Numbered from the stretch's first letter, positions 11,193 to 24,860 are shown. The stretch: 64,000 bases of DNA from Sphagnum compactum (GCA_965153455.1 OZ234501.1:12896001-12960000), one strand, 5' to 3'. Translations and numbers: made by a program. Notes: generated by a model not told the origin, from the sequence alone.

Positions 11193-13260
11193 AAAACCCA
11201 CTATGAGCTAAAAAAAACCATCAGATTCGGCAACAACAAATGACTTTTTATGTCTGAAAATCAAATCAAGACTACTCTTTGTTTGAAGCTCGCTCGCAAA
11301 CCCAGATATCGGAAAAAAGTTTGATTGACTCGGTGGTGGACGGTAGGGAGATAAGGTTGTTCACATTTGCGTCCAAAGTACCTAACGTACATCGGGTAGT
11401 AGTAGTAGATAGATAGGACCAGCCTGGCCCCGTATATGATCGGTTAAAGGCTCTTGGGATATATAATAAGTAAGTGCACACTATCAAATGCGGAAAAGTG
11501 CTATGTGGGCCAAATGATTTGGCTCCGAGCATGTGACAGTCCGTGTGTCCTGAAGCTCCCGATACGTTGTTTCAATTTTTGATTCATTTTTGCAACACTT
11601 TTATATGACTGTTAAATTTAAATTTGAAATTTAAAAAATAAATAAATAAAATTGTGGGCGGAGGGCCTACGAAACGAGATTGGAAGAAGAAGAAGAGGAT
11701 TCAAATTCTTTCAAAAAGAAAAAGAAAAAGTGGGTCCCTTCTTCTCACTTACTCACTTAAGTTGCCTCAAAAATTGAAACAAAAACCAAAAGTCGGGAGT
11801 AACGTTTTCTACTACTACTCCCTTTGGTGATTGAGATACCGCAAAAAAGAAAAGTTGGGGGGTTTGGTGAACTTGCGAGTAAATCATGCGCCAAAAGGAA
11901 CCCAAATCATGGATGGTCACCACCACCGCAAACAACAAAGATCCCATCAAAGTTGTTGTTTGACTACCCGAAGAGAATCCCGAAATCCACCTACCTACAT
12001 TACAGACTACACCCTATGTTGTGTCATTTAAAGCAAAAAGAGGGAATATCTAGCCTAAAGAGGCTTTAATGGTGGAAGGAAAAAACGAAGAAGAAGAAGA
12101 AGAAGAAGGGGGGTTAACGATTGGGACAATGGGAATTTGTTGCGGTCATACTAGTCTAAAAAATACCCCCAAAGGAAAATCTTTAGAGCTAAGGTATGTC
12201 ACCAAGTTCTTGTCCATTGAGAAACGGAGAGAGAGCTTCTTTTTAAAGTGTTAGGTCCAATTGGTTGTTGTACACACTTGAAGAAAAAGTTGGCGGAGTG
12301 TGTGTGTAGTAGTTAGTATATATGGTGGATCCACACAATAAATGGAATTGGCATCTGATTAGGTGCATTCACCCATTCACATTCCCTCCTCTCATTCAGG
12401 GTTTGCTTTCTAGTGAGGATCATAACCTAGATAATGAACATCAATGGCAAATCCAAACTTGTGTTGAGACCATTGGTGAGTACTATGATGCTCATAGTGG
12501 CAAAAAACTAGATCTAAGTGGGAGTTGTTTGAGGAGGAGATGATTCACAAATTCAATTATATAATTGGCTAAACCTATGCTTGAATCTTTTATTAAAATT
12601 AGGAAGTGCTAGAGGTAGGCCATTGAGTCAAACTCACAAGTCTCTTTTTCGCCTTGTATTACCCACCACCCTTCTCACATTCATCATTGATTTGGAGCTT
12701 TTTTGAGCTATTATCTCCATTCTTTTTTATTCATAATTTGTGATCATGTGAGGACATGTCTTATTTTACTTCTTTTTTTTTCCTTTTTTTTTTTTGTATA
12801 GGCAAGTGTCGGTTGAGGGAGTTTATACAAAGTAATGGGGTTACCAACCAAGGCAAAACAAAATTGTCATCCTATTTGTTTTAGCCCTTTGCCTTTAGAA
12901 ATGAATGAGGGTGACAATGGGGAACAACTAGGTCAAAATAAAGAAAAAAAAACTTCATCACCCAATGAAGTCCATCACTTGTTGTATGACTTAACATAAA
13001 TATGATGAGTAGTAGTAGGTACAAAAAACACAATTAGGTCTAGACTCTTACCATTGAAGAGCCTTCATTACAAGCTTCTCTTGCCTTCCTACCAATTTTT
13101 GGGTCAAGTGTTGAGCAATATGGTTGTACAATTTGAGATTTCAGACAAATCTAATGGAATTCCTCCAAAATGTAGGTACTTCATTCCTTTAATGAATTAT
13201 TGTCAAAACTGATGTCCAGACTCCTTAAAATTTGCCTTCAACATGTAAGTACTAAGTTAC

Positions 13261-13490
13261 TAATAAGCCAATTCTTCAAAACAATTCAAGGCATTGAATT
13301 GAACGATCTCATTGATCACAATTTTTTTTTCTTTCTGCACCTATCGACAAGCCTATAATTTTATTACAATATTTGAGGGCCAATTTTACTCAAGTCAATT
13401 TCTCAAAACAATTCAAGGCTCCCTTTATAACAAATCTGATTGGTCATATAGGTTTTTTTTCAAAAAAAATACCTAGGCACAAGCCTATTC
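13261..13490. repeat. Tandem duplication, two diverged units of ~120 bp
   Basis: Both units share a CTTCAAAACAATTCAAGGC-like core (about 13275 and 13405), followed by a GATTGGTCAT/CATTGATCAC-like segment, a poly-T stretch and a CACAAGCCTAT/GACAAGCCTAT end. The duplication has diverged and encodes nothing. Confidence 0.6.
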
Positions 13491-14599
13491 CAATATACCC
13501 CATATAATTTGTGTATGTATTTTTTTCACTAATCCTATAACCCTTTTTCTATATATATGTTTACAGGGTTTTAAAAAATGAAAAATATAAAAAGCATATA
13601 TATACCTACTTTAGTCCACTTGCTGCAAAGCACCTATAAGGTGCCATGATGTAATGAGGAAGGCCAATTGTTTTGCCGGAAAGTTGTTCACCGCATGCAC
13701 CAACTATCACCAACATTGGGTCACATATTTGCTAGCAACATCATTCTTGAGTTTCAAGTTTCAATCCCATGTTTCCTCGGATATGAAAGTCATGAAGTCC
13801 TCAAGAAGAACGATCCTAGATCTCAATTGGGTGCAAAAGCTAATAATCCTAATATCGTGGGTTCAAAATTTTGTCAATCCCAACATCGGTGGTTTACATG
13901 TAGTAGTAAGCAATCCCTTTTTGTTGGATTTTTAAAGATATAATAAAGTAAAGAATACTTGATATAATAAATGATAAACCATCCATAAATTCATATAGGT
14001 GTTAGGTATTATTTATTATTCTTACTAATTTTGATTTCTAAATGAATGCACCTTCCTTTCCCCTTGTTCTATTCCGTCTATTGTGTATACCAATAGATGT
14101 AGCCCTAGAGGTTAATAAGGACATTTAACATCCTCATTACAATCAGTTTTTATACAAATTCTCACTCAAAATAGGTGCAACAATCAAAGTTGTGAGGTTA
14201 AAAAATGGATGGAATTCCTTGATTTCAATGTTCAAACCACCAACATCTAGTTTTCCCAACTTTGAGGGAAATCTTTAGAAGCCCACATTGCAACACTTTG
14301 AAAGTATACGAAACCAAAAACCATTGGTAAGGAAGCCGTATCTCAATTAACATTTTGAATGTTCCAAGTGATAAAATTCAGCATGTGCCCAATAATAATT
14401 ATGATCCCAAGTGAACTGGCAAGTTAACAACCAATCCATTGTGAGATTAGAATAATCTTGGGATGTGCGACTACTTAGGCTCAAGCTCTCGAAAAGAGGC
14501 TTCGAACCTTCTCCCCCCCCCTCCCCATCCAAGCAAGCATGCTATACGGAGACGCATAGAGCCCAACACCAAACGATGACAAATGCACTTGATGAAAGT

Positions 14600-15055
14600 A
14601 GACCACCCAAGGTAAATTGCTACAAAACAACTCTCGACCGACCATCATGTAAAGCAAGGAGTAAGCTTAATGGTGTAATAAGGAAAGGTTCGATGTAAGA
14701 AGAACTAACCAAATGAAAATAACTTGATCCAAACCACAAACATCTCACAAAGATACTCATGTTGTCACCAAACCCTAGTTGGATAGTATGTTAAAAGGAA
14801 AACCCGTAGTAATCATCTTTGAGAGAAAGAGGGTCATCTGGGTGTGAAACTTGGAGCTAACTTGGAGATTAGGGCTCCCAAGGTAAGATTGCTACAAAAA
14901 CACCACCATCCTAAAGCAAGGAATAAACATAATGGTGTAACCAAAGGTTCTAATTTAGATAGAGCAATTAACCAAACCAAACGGGAAGTGATTTTGATCC
15001 GAATCATGCACATCTCACAAAGTGGGTCATGTTGTCATGGAACCCCCTATCTTCT
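14600..15055. repeat. Direct duplication, two units ~270 bp apart
   Basis: The segment from about 14610 (CAAGGTAAATTGCTACAAAA, then AAAGCAAGGAGTAAGCTTAA, AACTTGATCC, CATCTCACAAAG, TCATGTTGTCAC) recurs from about 14878 in the same order with substitutions. This is an old direct duplication of a noncoding unit. Confidence 0.7.
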
Positions 15056-15337
15056 AGCATAATAAAATGTTGGCATGACAACACTAAAGGCGCATTCACA
15101 CTTGGTGTCAAGGACTCTAGTATTATTAAGTCCCCTAACACCACCAAGCTAGTCATTTAGGACCTAAACCTATTTACCATGAAGAATATATGTGAAGTTA
15201 ACATTCACTTAATATTAAACAATCACCCATTTAACATTGGGTGCCACCTAAGATGCCACCTAGGTTAATTTTCACTGAACATGGACTTAACATTAAGTGT
15301 GAATGCATAGTAAGTAATGTAATTTTGCGGGAAATTT

Positions 15338-15358
15338 GGGGGGGGGGGGGGGGGGGGG
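15338..15358. repeat. Poly(G) tract, 21 bases
   Basis: Uninterrupted G run followed by GAGGG. The strongest single G-tract in the window. Confidence 0.9.
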
Positions 15359-16220
15359 AGGGCAACTCGGAGCAAACTTGAAGACGGGTGTGGGGTTTGT
15401 TTTTTTCAACGACAATGGCATCATACAAAGCCGGGCACATAATTGGCAAACCAGGTGGATACTACTGGATACTTAGATAGATGACAAAATCTACTGGAAT
15501 ATTTGCTGGCTCCCGTACTTAAAAGGGCCCCACACACAAAACCCACCCAAAAGCAAGCAAGCGAGCGAGCATATATGATAGTCTTGATTTCGGTTTTGCC
15601 CATACCGATGTCATATCCGACCGAGCTTCATAATAATTCATGCACCTGTGAAGATCTGAACTGGAATTGGCTTAGCTATGTCCCCACCTCCACCCCCACA
15701 AATTTCATGCGGCTACGGCCAAAATAGGTAGGTGATGAACAAAGTCGGGGGAATACAAATTCTGGCCATGTCCCCGGGATTCAAGAAAGAATGATAGATA
15801 GGGGGTATTCTACCCACCTATTTCTCGGTATCTAGAACAGACTTACAGGATCGGGGGCACTGAAGTACATAAGTATATGTACAAAGAATGGATAGGTATG
15901 TACATTTTAGTGTAGAATAAAGGGGCTTTATTTAATTCCCCCCCACTCCCCCCCCCCCCCCCCTTTCAAGTTTCCTCTTGACAACCTAAAATAATGACCC
16001 CCACTTAAGTTCCTACATCTCTCTTTGTCTTTTTCTTGTTTGATCCGGAAAGGCGAAAACAAAGACGAAGAAGGTGGATTGGGTGGATTGTGGCTTTGGT
16101 CATCACCTCAAAAGAGTTTTCTTCCATTACACCTAGTAGATTCCATTCTTCATTCAATTAAAGGACTTACTATGTCCCCAATAAACCTCCCCAAAAGCCC
16201 CCCGGCACCCCCCAACCAAC

Positions 16221-16242
16221 AAAAAAAAAAAAAAAAAAAAAA
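16221..16242. repeat. Poly(A) tract, 22 bases
   Basis: It sits immediately upstream of the dispersed repeat at 16258-16330. It could be a homopolymer expansion or the trace of a retroposed poly(A) tail; no source gene is recognised. Confidence 0.85.
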
Positions 16243-16257
16243 CAATAACGAAAAAAT

Positions 16258-16330
16258 GGTCTATTGGGTGCATGCTGCAATTCCTCATTGGCTAAGCGGA
16301 ATTTCTATTCCCAACCGGGTTCATCACATA
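16258..16330. repeat. Dispersed repeat unit A (partner at 27716)
   Basis: Reads TATTGGGTGC..GCAATTCCTCATT..GCGGAATTTCTATTCCCAAC..GTTCAT. The same ordered blocks occur at 27716-27788 with about three quarters identity, so both belong to one dispersed repeat family. Confidence 0.65.
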
Positions 16331-18989
16331 TTCCGTATCCCATCCCAAGTTCCTCCCCTAACCCCCCCTTCCCCCGGCCTCATCCGCCCCCAACAACAAT
16401 CCTCCTTTTTCTCTCCCTTGACATGATCTTTGTTGAAAGCTCTTTGGGGGTGGGGGAGAGGAGATAAGGACCTTGGCAAGGTGGTCCAAAAGATGGCTTC
16501 ATTGCTTTGCGAATCTAATGATATGGTTGTCTTGGAGCCTAGTGCAAGAGCATCATGATCCATTGGTGCAATTTGTGCCTATAAACCCTTTTCTTTTCCT
16601 TTCCTTTCCCCCACCCCAAGCCCCCCAGAAGAAAGAAACGTAGATAATAACAATACTCCACCGAAACATTACCAAGCCACAATGTATGTGTGTGTGTGTT
16701 TTGGAAGATGCATTGGCGGAGAATTTATGCCAACTAAATAACAATATCTTGGGGGGGGGGGGGGTGTTTAATTTAAGTTGTGGTCAAACACAAGATTTGG
16801 AACCCAACCCAAACAAAGTTGTGTCCAGGAGTAATGTTTTGCCATCTAGTGTGTCCGGTGGGTTGTCAGTACCAAACCCATCCGACAACCACCACCACCA
16901 CCACTCTAGTTTGGACTTTCTTAATATGTTAAAACCATTATTTAGGAGTTGCATTTTACACTTACCATAATTTATTATGAAAAAACAAGCAAGCAAGCAA
17001 ACAAAAAGAACTAGAAGCGACCCCCAATGAACCATTTAGGATTTCCTTCGCATGGGGGGGGGGGGAGTGTGTGTGGGGGGCATTGCTTTCTGGGTACTCT
17101 TTGTCAAACATATCTGTTCCAAGTATCTCTCTCTCATCATGTTACAAACTATTTTCATAATTTCACAAGAATAGAATTTTCAATGCTAAGTAAGTCCATA
17201 ATTCTTTTAAAGGGGGGCAAGCAAAGAAGAGCGCACTTGAACTTTGCAACCTAATTCTCGATACATACCCTTAAGGGCGCACGGTTGAAACCAATGGGAG
17301 ACGATTCTTATAGAATCAGGTATAGATATCCGTCGGTTGTCAACTCGGGTACACATTCACTTACCCATCGATTCTCTCTGAAAATTTGAAGGACTGGTTT
17401 GTTATATAACCGTGGTTCTTCTCCCCCAAAAAAAACATGGGAGAAAAGATCGATTAGAGAACCATCAGTTCTTTTTGGGGTCGATTCTTTCATGAAAAGG
17501 GTTGCTTTCTTCTTCTTCTTCTTCTTCTTCTTGAAGGTTTTTAAAATAACTAGAACCAGCAAGGTTTTTGTGTTCTGATTTCTGGGCTTGCCTACCAAGC
17601 CAAGGATATTGTGTGTTTAGATTCATTGCATAGTATAGTAGCTTAAGGAATTTTGGCCCCTAGATAATAATAGGTCTAGTTTTATATGAGGATTTTTGAA
17701 AGATGGTATTTTTTTGGCTTGTGTTGGAAACTTGAGATCAGTTAGAGAGTTTGATATCTTGAAGGATTTTGGTTTCTTTTGGAGGATTTTTTGAAGATTG
17801 TGTATTTTTGCATGGGTTCTAGTTCCCAAGCTAACCTCCCCCATAACTGGAGGTTCTACAATTGGGGTTCATCCAACTGGATGGCCTCAAAACAGGAAAA
17901 CATGGGTGAGTAGTGTTGGCCAAGTTTAACATTTTTGCTCTGGGGAAGTTATTGGCACACATAAGAAAAATCATCCTCCTTGCATGCAATCCCTATGATT
18001 TGTGTTGTCCTTTCTATCACAGAGACAACAGAAGATCGAAAAGTTAGAAGAGTGAAGAAGGGGAGGATTTTGTGGTAGAAGAGGAAAAATAATTTTACAA
18101 AAGCATGCTTCACATTTCAAGATCCAATTACTAGAAATGGGCAAAAAGAACCATGTTTTCTAAAAGGGTGCATGGCTTTACATTACAACAACAATAGGCG
18201 TCTTGTTTGTGAAGAGCACCCAATTAAGAGCTTGGAAATAAAATGGGGTTTGATAAAAAAAGCCGTGATGTCTCCAAATTTTGTGGTGATTATCATGTTG
18301 TTTTTCCATTGAATGAAAGTGGTGTTTGTTTTGAAGATCGTCATAAAGCTTTGGAACTCCAAGCGCTTGAACAATGCATCTTTCATGTCATTCATTGCCA
18401 ATTGATTATCAAAGATATATTTCCATGGGTAGAAACAAAAGAAGAGAGTCAAAAAAAAAAAAGCCTATAAAGAGGCCCAAACCTTTGATTGCAATAGATG
18501 TAAATAGTGTTAGTGATTCTATTTAAAAAGAATTAGAAATAATTGAAACTATAGTTGTGGCTCCAATGTTGAAGCGCGCTCAAGGCTCTCATGCATCAAA
18601 ATTGAGAGGATGTGCAATCAAGCGATAGGCCTATGTTCTGGCATTTTTTACAATTTGTGAATATCAAGTGTCAAATGCAAAAGCACATGAGAACTTGTAG
18701 CTTTGATACCAAGAAAAACAATTAAAATTGAAGAATCACCTTTAACCTCATGTTCTTCCCCCTTGCACCAATTGCACATGTTTACATGTCGACCTCTTCT
18801 ACAAATGTGTTGTCCCTTATGCATTAACACCAATTCGATTGAGTTCACTACAAAGTGAAACAATAGAGGAATGGGGTGATTGTGACTCTTTTATTCTTCG
18901 AACTTCATATTTTTTTCTTCCTATAGATGCATTTGAATTTTTTTACAAAGTGATTGACACAAAAAGTGTGTGTCATTGCAATTCTTTTC

Positions 18990-19480
18990 CATGGCTAGTG
19001 ATTTTTTGGTGAGCTTTAGTGACATAGAAGAAATCTAAAGGTGCTTGTGATTTTTTGTGAACTTTAAGCAATGACCAAAATCTAATAAAATATGCTTGTG
19101 ATTTTTTTGTGAACTTTAACAATGACTAGAATCTAAGGGTGCTTGTGATTTTTTTGTGAGAATCAACAATGGCAAAAATTTGAAGATGCTTGTGATTTTT
19201 TGTGAACTTTGACAATGGCCAAATTTAAAGGTGCTTGTGTGTTTTTGGTGAGAATGGACAATGGTCAAAATCTAAAGGTGCTAGTGATTTCTTGTGAATT
19301 TCAGCAATGGCCAGAATCTAAGGGTGCTTGCGTTTTTTTGTGATCTTCGGTGATGAACACAAGAAGAAAGTGCTTGTGATTTTTGTGAGCTTTGGCAATG
19401 GTTGGATTCTAAAGGTGTTTGTGTTTTTTCCCCTCAAAGTTGCTTGTGTTTTTTGAGAGCTCTAATGATGGTGGATTTGA
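18990..19480. repeat. Minisatellite, ~46-bp unit, about ten copies
   Basis: Units begin GTGCTTGTGATTTTTTGTGA, then CTTT..CAATGGCCAAAATCTAAAG. Starts fall near 19041, 19092, 19139, 19186, 19231, 19278, 19324 and 19370, so spacing is 45-51 bp. Copies have diverged 10-30 percent, so the array is old. No coding sense. Confidence 0.85.
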
Positions 19481-19843
19481 AGCATGTGAAAAATAAAATA
19501 AAATCAATTCACTACGGTTATAGTCAAGGCTCGTGCTCGCATGACTACTAGTAAGAGTTTTACTCAAACAACACAACACATTTCATGGCAAAGTTCAACA
19601 AAAAGGGCTCTAGATACTAACATTGCAGTGTGTGTTTGCAAGGTAACCAATGGAGATGCTCTAGCAGCTATTGATGTCGAGGAGTGGGTTAAGTTTGGCC
19701 AACTCGAGCACTCACCCATGGCCTCGACCTCCAGTCTCACGCATGGAGTCACCCTCCTGGGCTCAACCACAAGCTCAATAGGAGCTTTGGAAATTGGCCA
19801 AACCTTGCCTACTCTCTCATATACTTGAATTGGATGCCTAGTA

Positions 19844-19875
19844 AGGGTTTTAGGGTTTAGGGTTTAGGGTTTAGT
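19844..19875. repeat. Interstitial telomere-like TTTAGGG repeats
   Basis: About four copies of the plant telomere unit TTTAGGG in register (one extra T in the first). Known: short telomere-like tracts occur inside plant chromosomes and as telo-box promoter motifs. Too short to be a telomere. Confidence 0.85.
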
Positions 19876-21029
19876 GGCACATTCCATATACAACAACACT
19901 CTTCAAGAGCATGCAATGAACATGCAGTGTCAGCCCTTGATTTTGGATGCAGTGCATTAAAAACAACCTGGGTCACACATGTGAAGGATTTTTTTTGAAA
20001 AAAAAGGTTTAGTGAATCTGACTGGAACACAAAGTGAAGTGAATGATATTTTGGGGTTTTGTTTTCAAGGGGTTTCTGACATGCCCATAAAATTTGATCC
20101 CGTCAATTTGGTCTTCTGAACAACATTACAAAAAAAAAAAAAAAAAAGGGGGAAAAAAAAGGACTATCCATGATCTATTTTTCAAAAACTAGCTCACCAA
20201 AAAAACAAACATAATTCTTTCATTTGTTAAGGTATTAAATTTAATAATTCCATTAAAAGGAGTATGTGTTATTTTAAGACTTGACCATGGCACAAAACCC
20301 TTCTCATTGAGAAAACTTAAACCCTAAGTAAACCCTATTGCATCCCAATGATGTTTCTAGCATTTGTTGCCTTCCACAAACTTGCTTGATTAGAGGCTCC
20401 CAAACAAAAATTTCTAAATTGCACCCTCCCCACCCTAACCCATTGTTGTGCTCAACAAGCTTGTCCCTTTGAACATCTTTTGCAATATGTACAAATTTCG
20501 AATGTCAAGGATAAGTCTTCGAAGTCAAGGATTTCATTGCCTCCAATTCCACGCACAATCCGTACTTATCATTATACACCCCCCCCCCTCCCCCAAAAAC
20601 AAAGTATTTGATAGCGATAATAATACCATAGTATGAGAGTACCTTGGACACACTAATTATTAATTATAGTAAATTTAGGAAATGTTGAAAATTTCACAAA
20701 AAAACCAAATTTGTAGAGCAAAATTCTTTAAGGATAATAAAGAATCTTGAGAATACTTTAAAGTATTCTAATTTTTTCAACTTGGAATTTTCAAAGTAGA
20801 ATAATTATTCGATACTGAAATGTTGAACTTGCCATGGTACTACTACTACCATAGGTCATGTCTTTGTGTGGAGATTTTGAGGCTATTGAAACCAAGCTTG
20901 GTTTCAATGGATTTTCAACAGAAATAATTATTGCTTGTTTAGCATTTTTATCTACACATGGATTACATGTGACACCCCCCTTCCCCCCTCCCCAAAAAAC
21001 CTAGTATTGGGTGGTTATTAGAAACATGA

Positions 21030-21330
21030 ACAGATCTCCACGGTTATAAGGCGGTTCTTTGGACGCATACCCATTGTTCTACAAACATCAAAGAACTGGG
21101 TTCTCATAATACAACAATATTATGCTAAACATTTGACAAAACATTACTTACTGCCCATGAAACCGCCGGTTCTTTATGAGTCATTTCATGAAAAACCGTT
21201 GGTTCTTTGAGGTCGTTGGTAATAACCAAGATTGCTGGTTTTTTGACTTGTTCTTTGGTAATAACCAGGATCGCTGGTTTTGTTGAGTGGTTCTTTCATG
21301 ATAACCGCTGGTTCTTTATGGGGTTTTTTG
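21030..21330. repeat. GGTTCTTT/AGAACC motif cluster, copy 1
   Basis: Within 300 bp the motif GGTTCTTT (or CGGTTCTTT, TGGTTCTTT) occurs at least six times, interleaved with GGTAATAACCA-type palindromes and GCTGGTT. A related cluster lies at 24640-24860 and a weaker one at 17380-17480. Confidence 0.5.
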
Positions 21331-21520
21331 GGGGGGGTCATAACCTATACCCGTGATGGATCCTCCGATTTTCATTGTGTTCAAAGAACAATGACACCCA
21401 ATGTTGCTTCCATCCAGCCTGGTGCGATCAAGGTGTCCAAGAGAACCCTTCTGCTGGAATGGTGTTGTTGTTCTTGGTCTGTGTGTCTACTATCACCTTT
21501 TCTCCAGATTATTATATCTT

Positions 21521-21546
21521 GTGTGTGTGTGTGTGTGTGTGTGTGT
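21521..21546. repeat. (GT)13 microsatellite
   Basis: Perfect GT dinucleotide run. Confidence 0.9.
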
Positions 21547-24227
21547 TTGAGTGTGCTTTCAGATTCATCACTGTACACCCATTATGAAGGAAAAAAAAGG
21601 AAAAAAAAAGCCTCTATCGGGATTTTATCTCATCAGGAGGTGAGGTGAAGAATGATGTTAAACAACACACCAAGAGCAAAAAATATCACCAACAATCCAC
21701 TCCCACCACCACCACCACCGCAACATCAACAACAACACCACCAACCACCAACAACAACAATCACCACCACCATCATCATCATGATGCTGGCTGCAGCAGC
21801 AGCTGCGGCTGTGTTCAGGGATTTTTGGACTGTTTATGATGGAGTTACATGAAAACAAGAACGATACACAGATCTTAATTGCAAAAGAAAGGCTGAAAAA
21901 TGTTGCAGACAGACACAACCCCATGGGATGTATGTAAGTAAGTAAGTAAGTAAGTACCCCCCAGATGCCAGTGTCAGTGAGAGATAGGTGGTGTCTCATG
22001 TCAGCAGCATCAGCAGCACTAGCTCTGCAGATTCACACACAATCCACATAGAGGCCTGCATACATAAGTAAAGATAATAATAGATATGAGCCTAACTCCT
22101 CCCTTCCATCTCTCTCTTCTCCTATAACCTGGTCTCCCTAGTGATTGTACCCAAATTCAGGCTTCTCTGACTTGCAGCAGCCTTTTGCAGGCTCATCATA
22201 TAAGCATGGCTGATAGACATAGTTCAGCACACCTCCACTAAAAGTGGGTAGCAGGTAGGAGGAGGTACCTTTGTGTTGTTGCTTCCTTTTGTTGTTGTCA
22301 ACATTGGGTTGTGTTTATTTCTATTGTCATGGGTAGCCTAGGTTGGTTAGTTTACTCATCATGTCATTAGGCTAGTTGTAGTTGAGGAGTGTGAAACAAG
22401 TAAAACAATAAACTTTATTAGCTGCAACAACAAATTCAATTTCAATGAACTCTCAAAAGCTTTTAATACAACAATTAATGGTGCATATATATATATGTAT
22501 GTATGTATGTATATTTATGTAGAGAGACAGAAGATACATTTCATAGTCAGCTTTTGTAATAAGAGGCTCTTCACCAAAAGGCTACCATCCCTTCTCAAGG
22601 GTGAACTCTATATTAATTCATTTTTTCATTAGAAATCTAAGCTAATTTTAGGGCAATTGGGAGGGGGATTGTTGGGGGGGAGGGGGGGGGAGGAAAGGAG
22701 GAGAAGGGTTTTTGAGGGCGGGGTGGGGGTGAGGGTCGTTTGGATTTGCATTAAGGTCGAGTACTAGATTCATGTTTAGGTTCATTAAGGATGATGACAA
22801 ATATGGATCGGATGGAATTTAGGTGCAAATGGATTTGTGGAATTTTTGATATCCAAGGGTGAGGTTAGGAATCGTTCTTGTAAAGAAAGAAGAGGAGGAG
22901 GACATGTGCAAGTGCATGCCTCCTCCTCGTTGACTAGTAGTGAGGACTAAAGAAAGGGTCAACTAACCATCTACATGAACAAATGGTATTCATTAAAAGG
23001 ATTATTATTTTTCTCAACCTTGTGAATGATAAGACATTTTGAAAATTGATAATGGCAATATGCGAATTCGATGAATTGGATGTGAATTGAAAGAATAAGG
23101 TTGATAATTTCACTAGTGAGAATTTCAAGGAATTGGTATATGGGTGGATTTTTATAATTTTTTGTAAGCTCCTAATTGATTTTGCATAAGTTTTCATATG
23201 GTCATCCTTGGACAATTTCAAATATAATTATCTCATTCTCAAACCTAACTACCTCACTTCCTTCTTACCAACTATCTTTTATCCTTATAATTGTTTCACC
23301 TCTGTTTCTCTATCCACCAACATGAATATGAAAAAATAAATTAACAGGTACCTTTTCATGTCCAAAATATTTATATTAATTGAATTTGACATTGACATAA
23401 ATAATGATGAATCATTGATAATCATATATAAGAACATAATAAGAAAAAAAAAATCATCACTAATAGTGCATAGCAATGTGGAGCCCAAGTAAGGAGAAAA
23501 AAAAAATGTGAGTAGACCATTGAGGAGTAGAAGGATATTGAGATGTAATCCAAGTGGAAGGCAAGAACATTTGAAGTGCAAACAAGACCATAGAAAAAAG
23601 CCATGGTGGCATGGTCGGTTGGTTTTGCTAAGAAATCCTCTAAAGTAAAATCATTAACAAAACAACTCCATTTACCAACACGGTGATACTATGTACATTA
23701 TACTATGAACATAGTATACTATGTACGGACAGATGGAAAGCTTCATTTCATCCCGACGTCCTTTACTATATAGAATATCTATATATCAACATGGATGTAT
23801 GTATGTGAATATATGGATATTATACACATGCTTGGAGAGGGGCATCTCAGACAATTGATTACTTCATTTAGGGTGGGGTATCCTTTGTTTCTTCCCCAGA
23901 AGAAGTTGTACTCCACCTAACCATGTGACATTCCAGCTTGACCCACAGTTAGATCAACAGTTAATTTGACCATATATGCTTCTCTTTATTCTCAACATTA
24001 TGGAATTTGGAGGTAAGTAGTGTTTTATTTGGGAGAAATTGTTCGCATTTTTTTAAACTTTAAAAAATATGATTGTAACACATACAAAGGATTTTGCGAA
24101 AAAAAATGTCGCAAAGGATTTTGCCAGATTTAAGGGGGGCGGGGTTGGGAGGGAGGGCAGATTTGTACAACAGGTTCCAGCATGTAGCCAAAATATATAT
24201 AAGGATTATTGTTTTCATATCTATCTA

Positions 24228-24243
24228 TAGCCAAATTTGGCTA
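24228..24243. repeat. Perfect 16-bp palindrome TAGCCAAATTTGGCTA, copy 2
   Basis: Perfect palindrome followed by AATCCTTT..TGATCCCCAGTTTGGCTACAT. The copy at 26557 shows the same order (AATC..GATCTCCAACTTTGGCTACAT), so the similarity extends beyond the palindrome. Confidence 0.7.
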
Positions 24244-24639
24244 AATCCTTTTGTAAAATGATCCCCAGTTTGGCTACATCAAAAAATTGAATGTGAAATT
24301 TATTAATTATTATTATTATTATTTTTTCAAAATACCCTAGAGGTAAGAAGATGGTGCTTGAAAGCAGAACTTCCCAACTTCATAGTTTTGGAAGAATAAT
24401 AGAAGGGGTTTCCATTGTTTTAGAGGTTTAGGGTTACTTGGGTGACCCCAAATCTATTATGGTTTCATCCAGCATTTCCCTGGTTGTATCTGGTGTCGTG
24501 CACTTCTTTGAATTTTCAAAGAACCACTAGCTTTGGGTATTTTGAAAAAAAATTAAAAAAATAAAAATAATAATTTAAAGAAAAAAAAACCCATCATCAG
24601 TTCTATGTTTTTTAAAAAAAAATCAGCATAAAAAAGACC

Positions 24640-24860
24640 TGGCCAGTTCTGGATAACAGAATCAAAAGAACCGCCGGGTTTCTGGTATTTCGAAACCCCA
24701 GGTTTTTTCCAAGGTGATTTGACTTTCTGAGTGTGTTTGTGCCGTTCTGAGGGGCCGAGGTTTTTGCCACCCACAACTGAGAACCGCCGGTTATATACAG
24801 GTATAACCCCAGTCTGATAACCTGGAAAGAACCAGGACGTGCCTGCGAGAACCGGTGCCC
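24640..24860. repeat. GGTTCTTT/AGAACC motif cluster, copy 2
   Basis: Contains AGAACCGCCGGG, GAGAACCGCCGGTTATA, GTATAACCCC, GATAACCTGGAAAGAACC and GAGAACCGG, inverse-oriented relatives of the cluster at 21030-21330. Confidence 0.45.

Larger units (their letters stand above)
9481..12540. other. Gene-poor AT-rich and low-complexity DNA
   Basis: Contains a TTAA tetranucleotide run (10486-10506), a G10 run near 10377, a CA dinucleotide run near 10745-10768, a C19 run at 11174-11192 and GAA repeats near 12090. Open frames here are short, biased by the repeats and resemble no family. I see no gene. Confidence 0.5.
12541..18989. other. Gene-poor repeat-rich intergenic DNA
   Basis: No open frame matches a family. 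The stretch holds two direct duplications, several long homopolymers and a dispersed repeat, listed separately. A GAA/TTC run lies at about 17510-17533. A plus-strand open frame at 18243-18470 (about 75 codons) has no recognisable relatives and is probably a chance frame or an old transposon scrap. Confidence 0.45.

Noticed and set aside
18990-19480. CRISPR-like array because of regular 46-bp spacing
   Set aside because: The whole unit repeats without unique spacers, and the host is a plant.
19541-19828. 95-codon plus-strand frame as a gene
   Set aside because: No family resemblance, no splice context, and the opposite strand is also open there.
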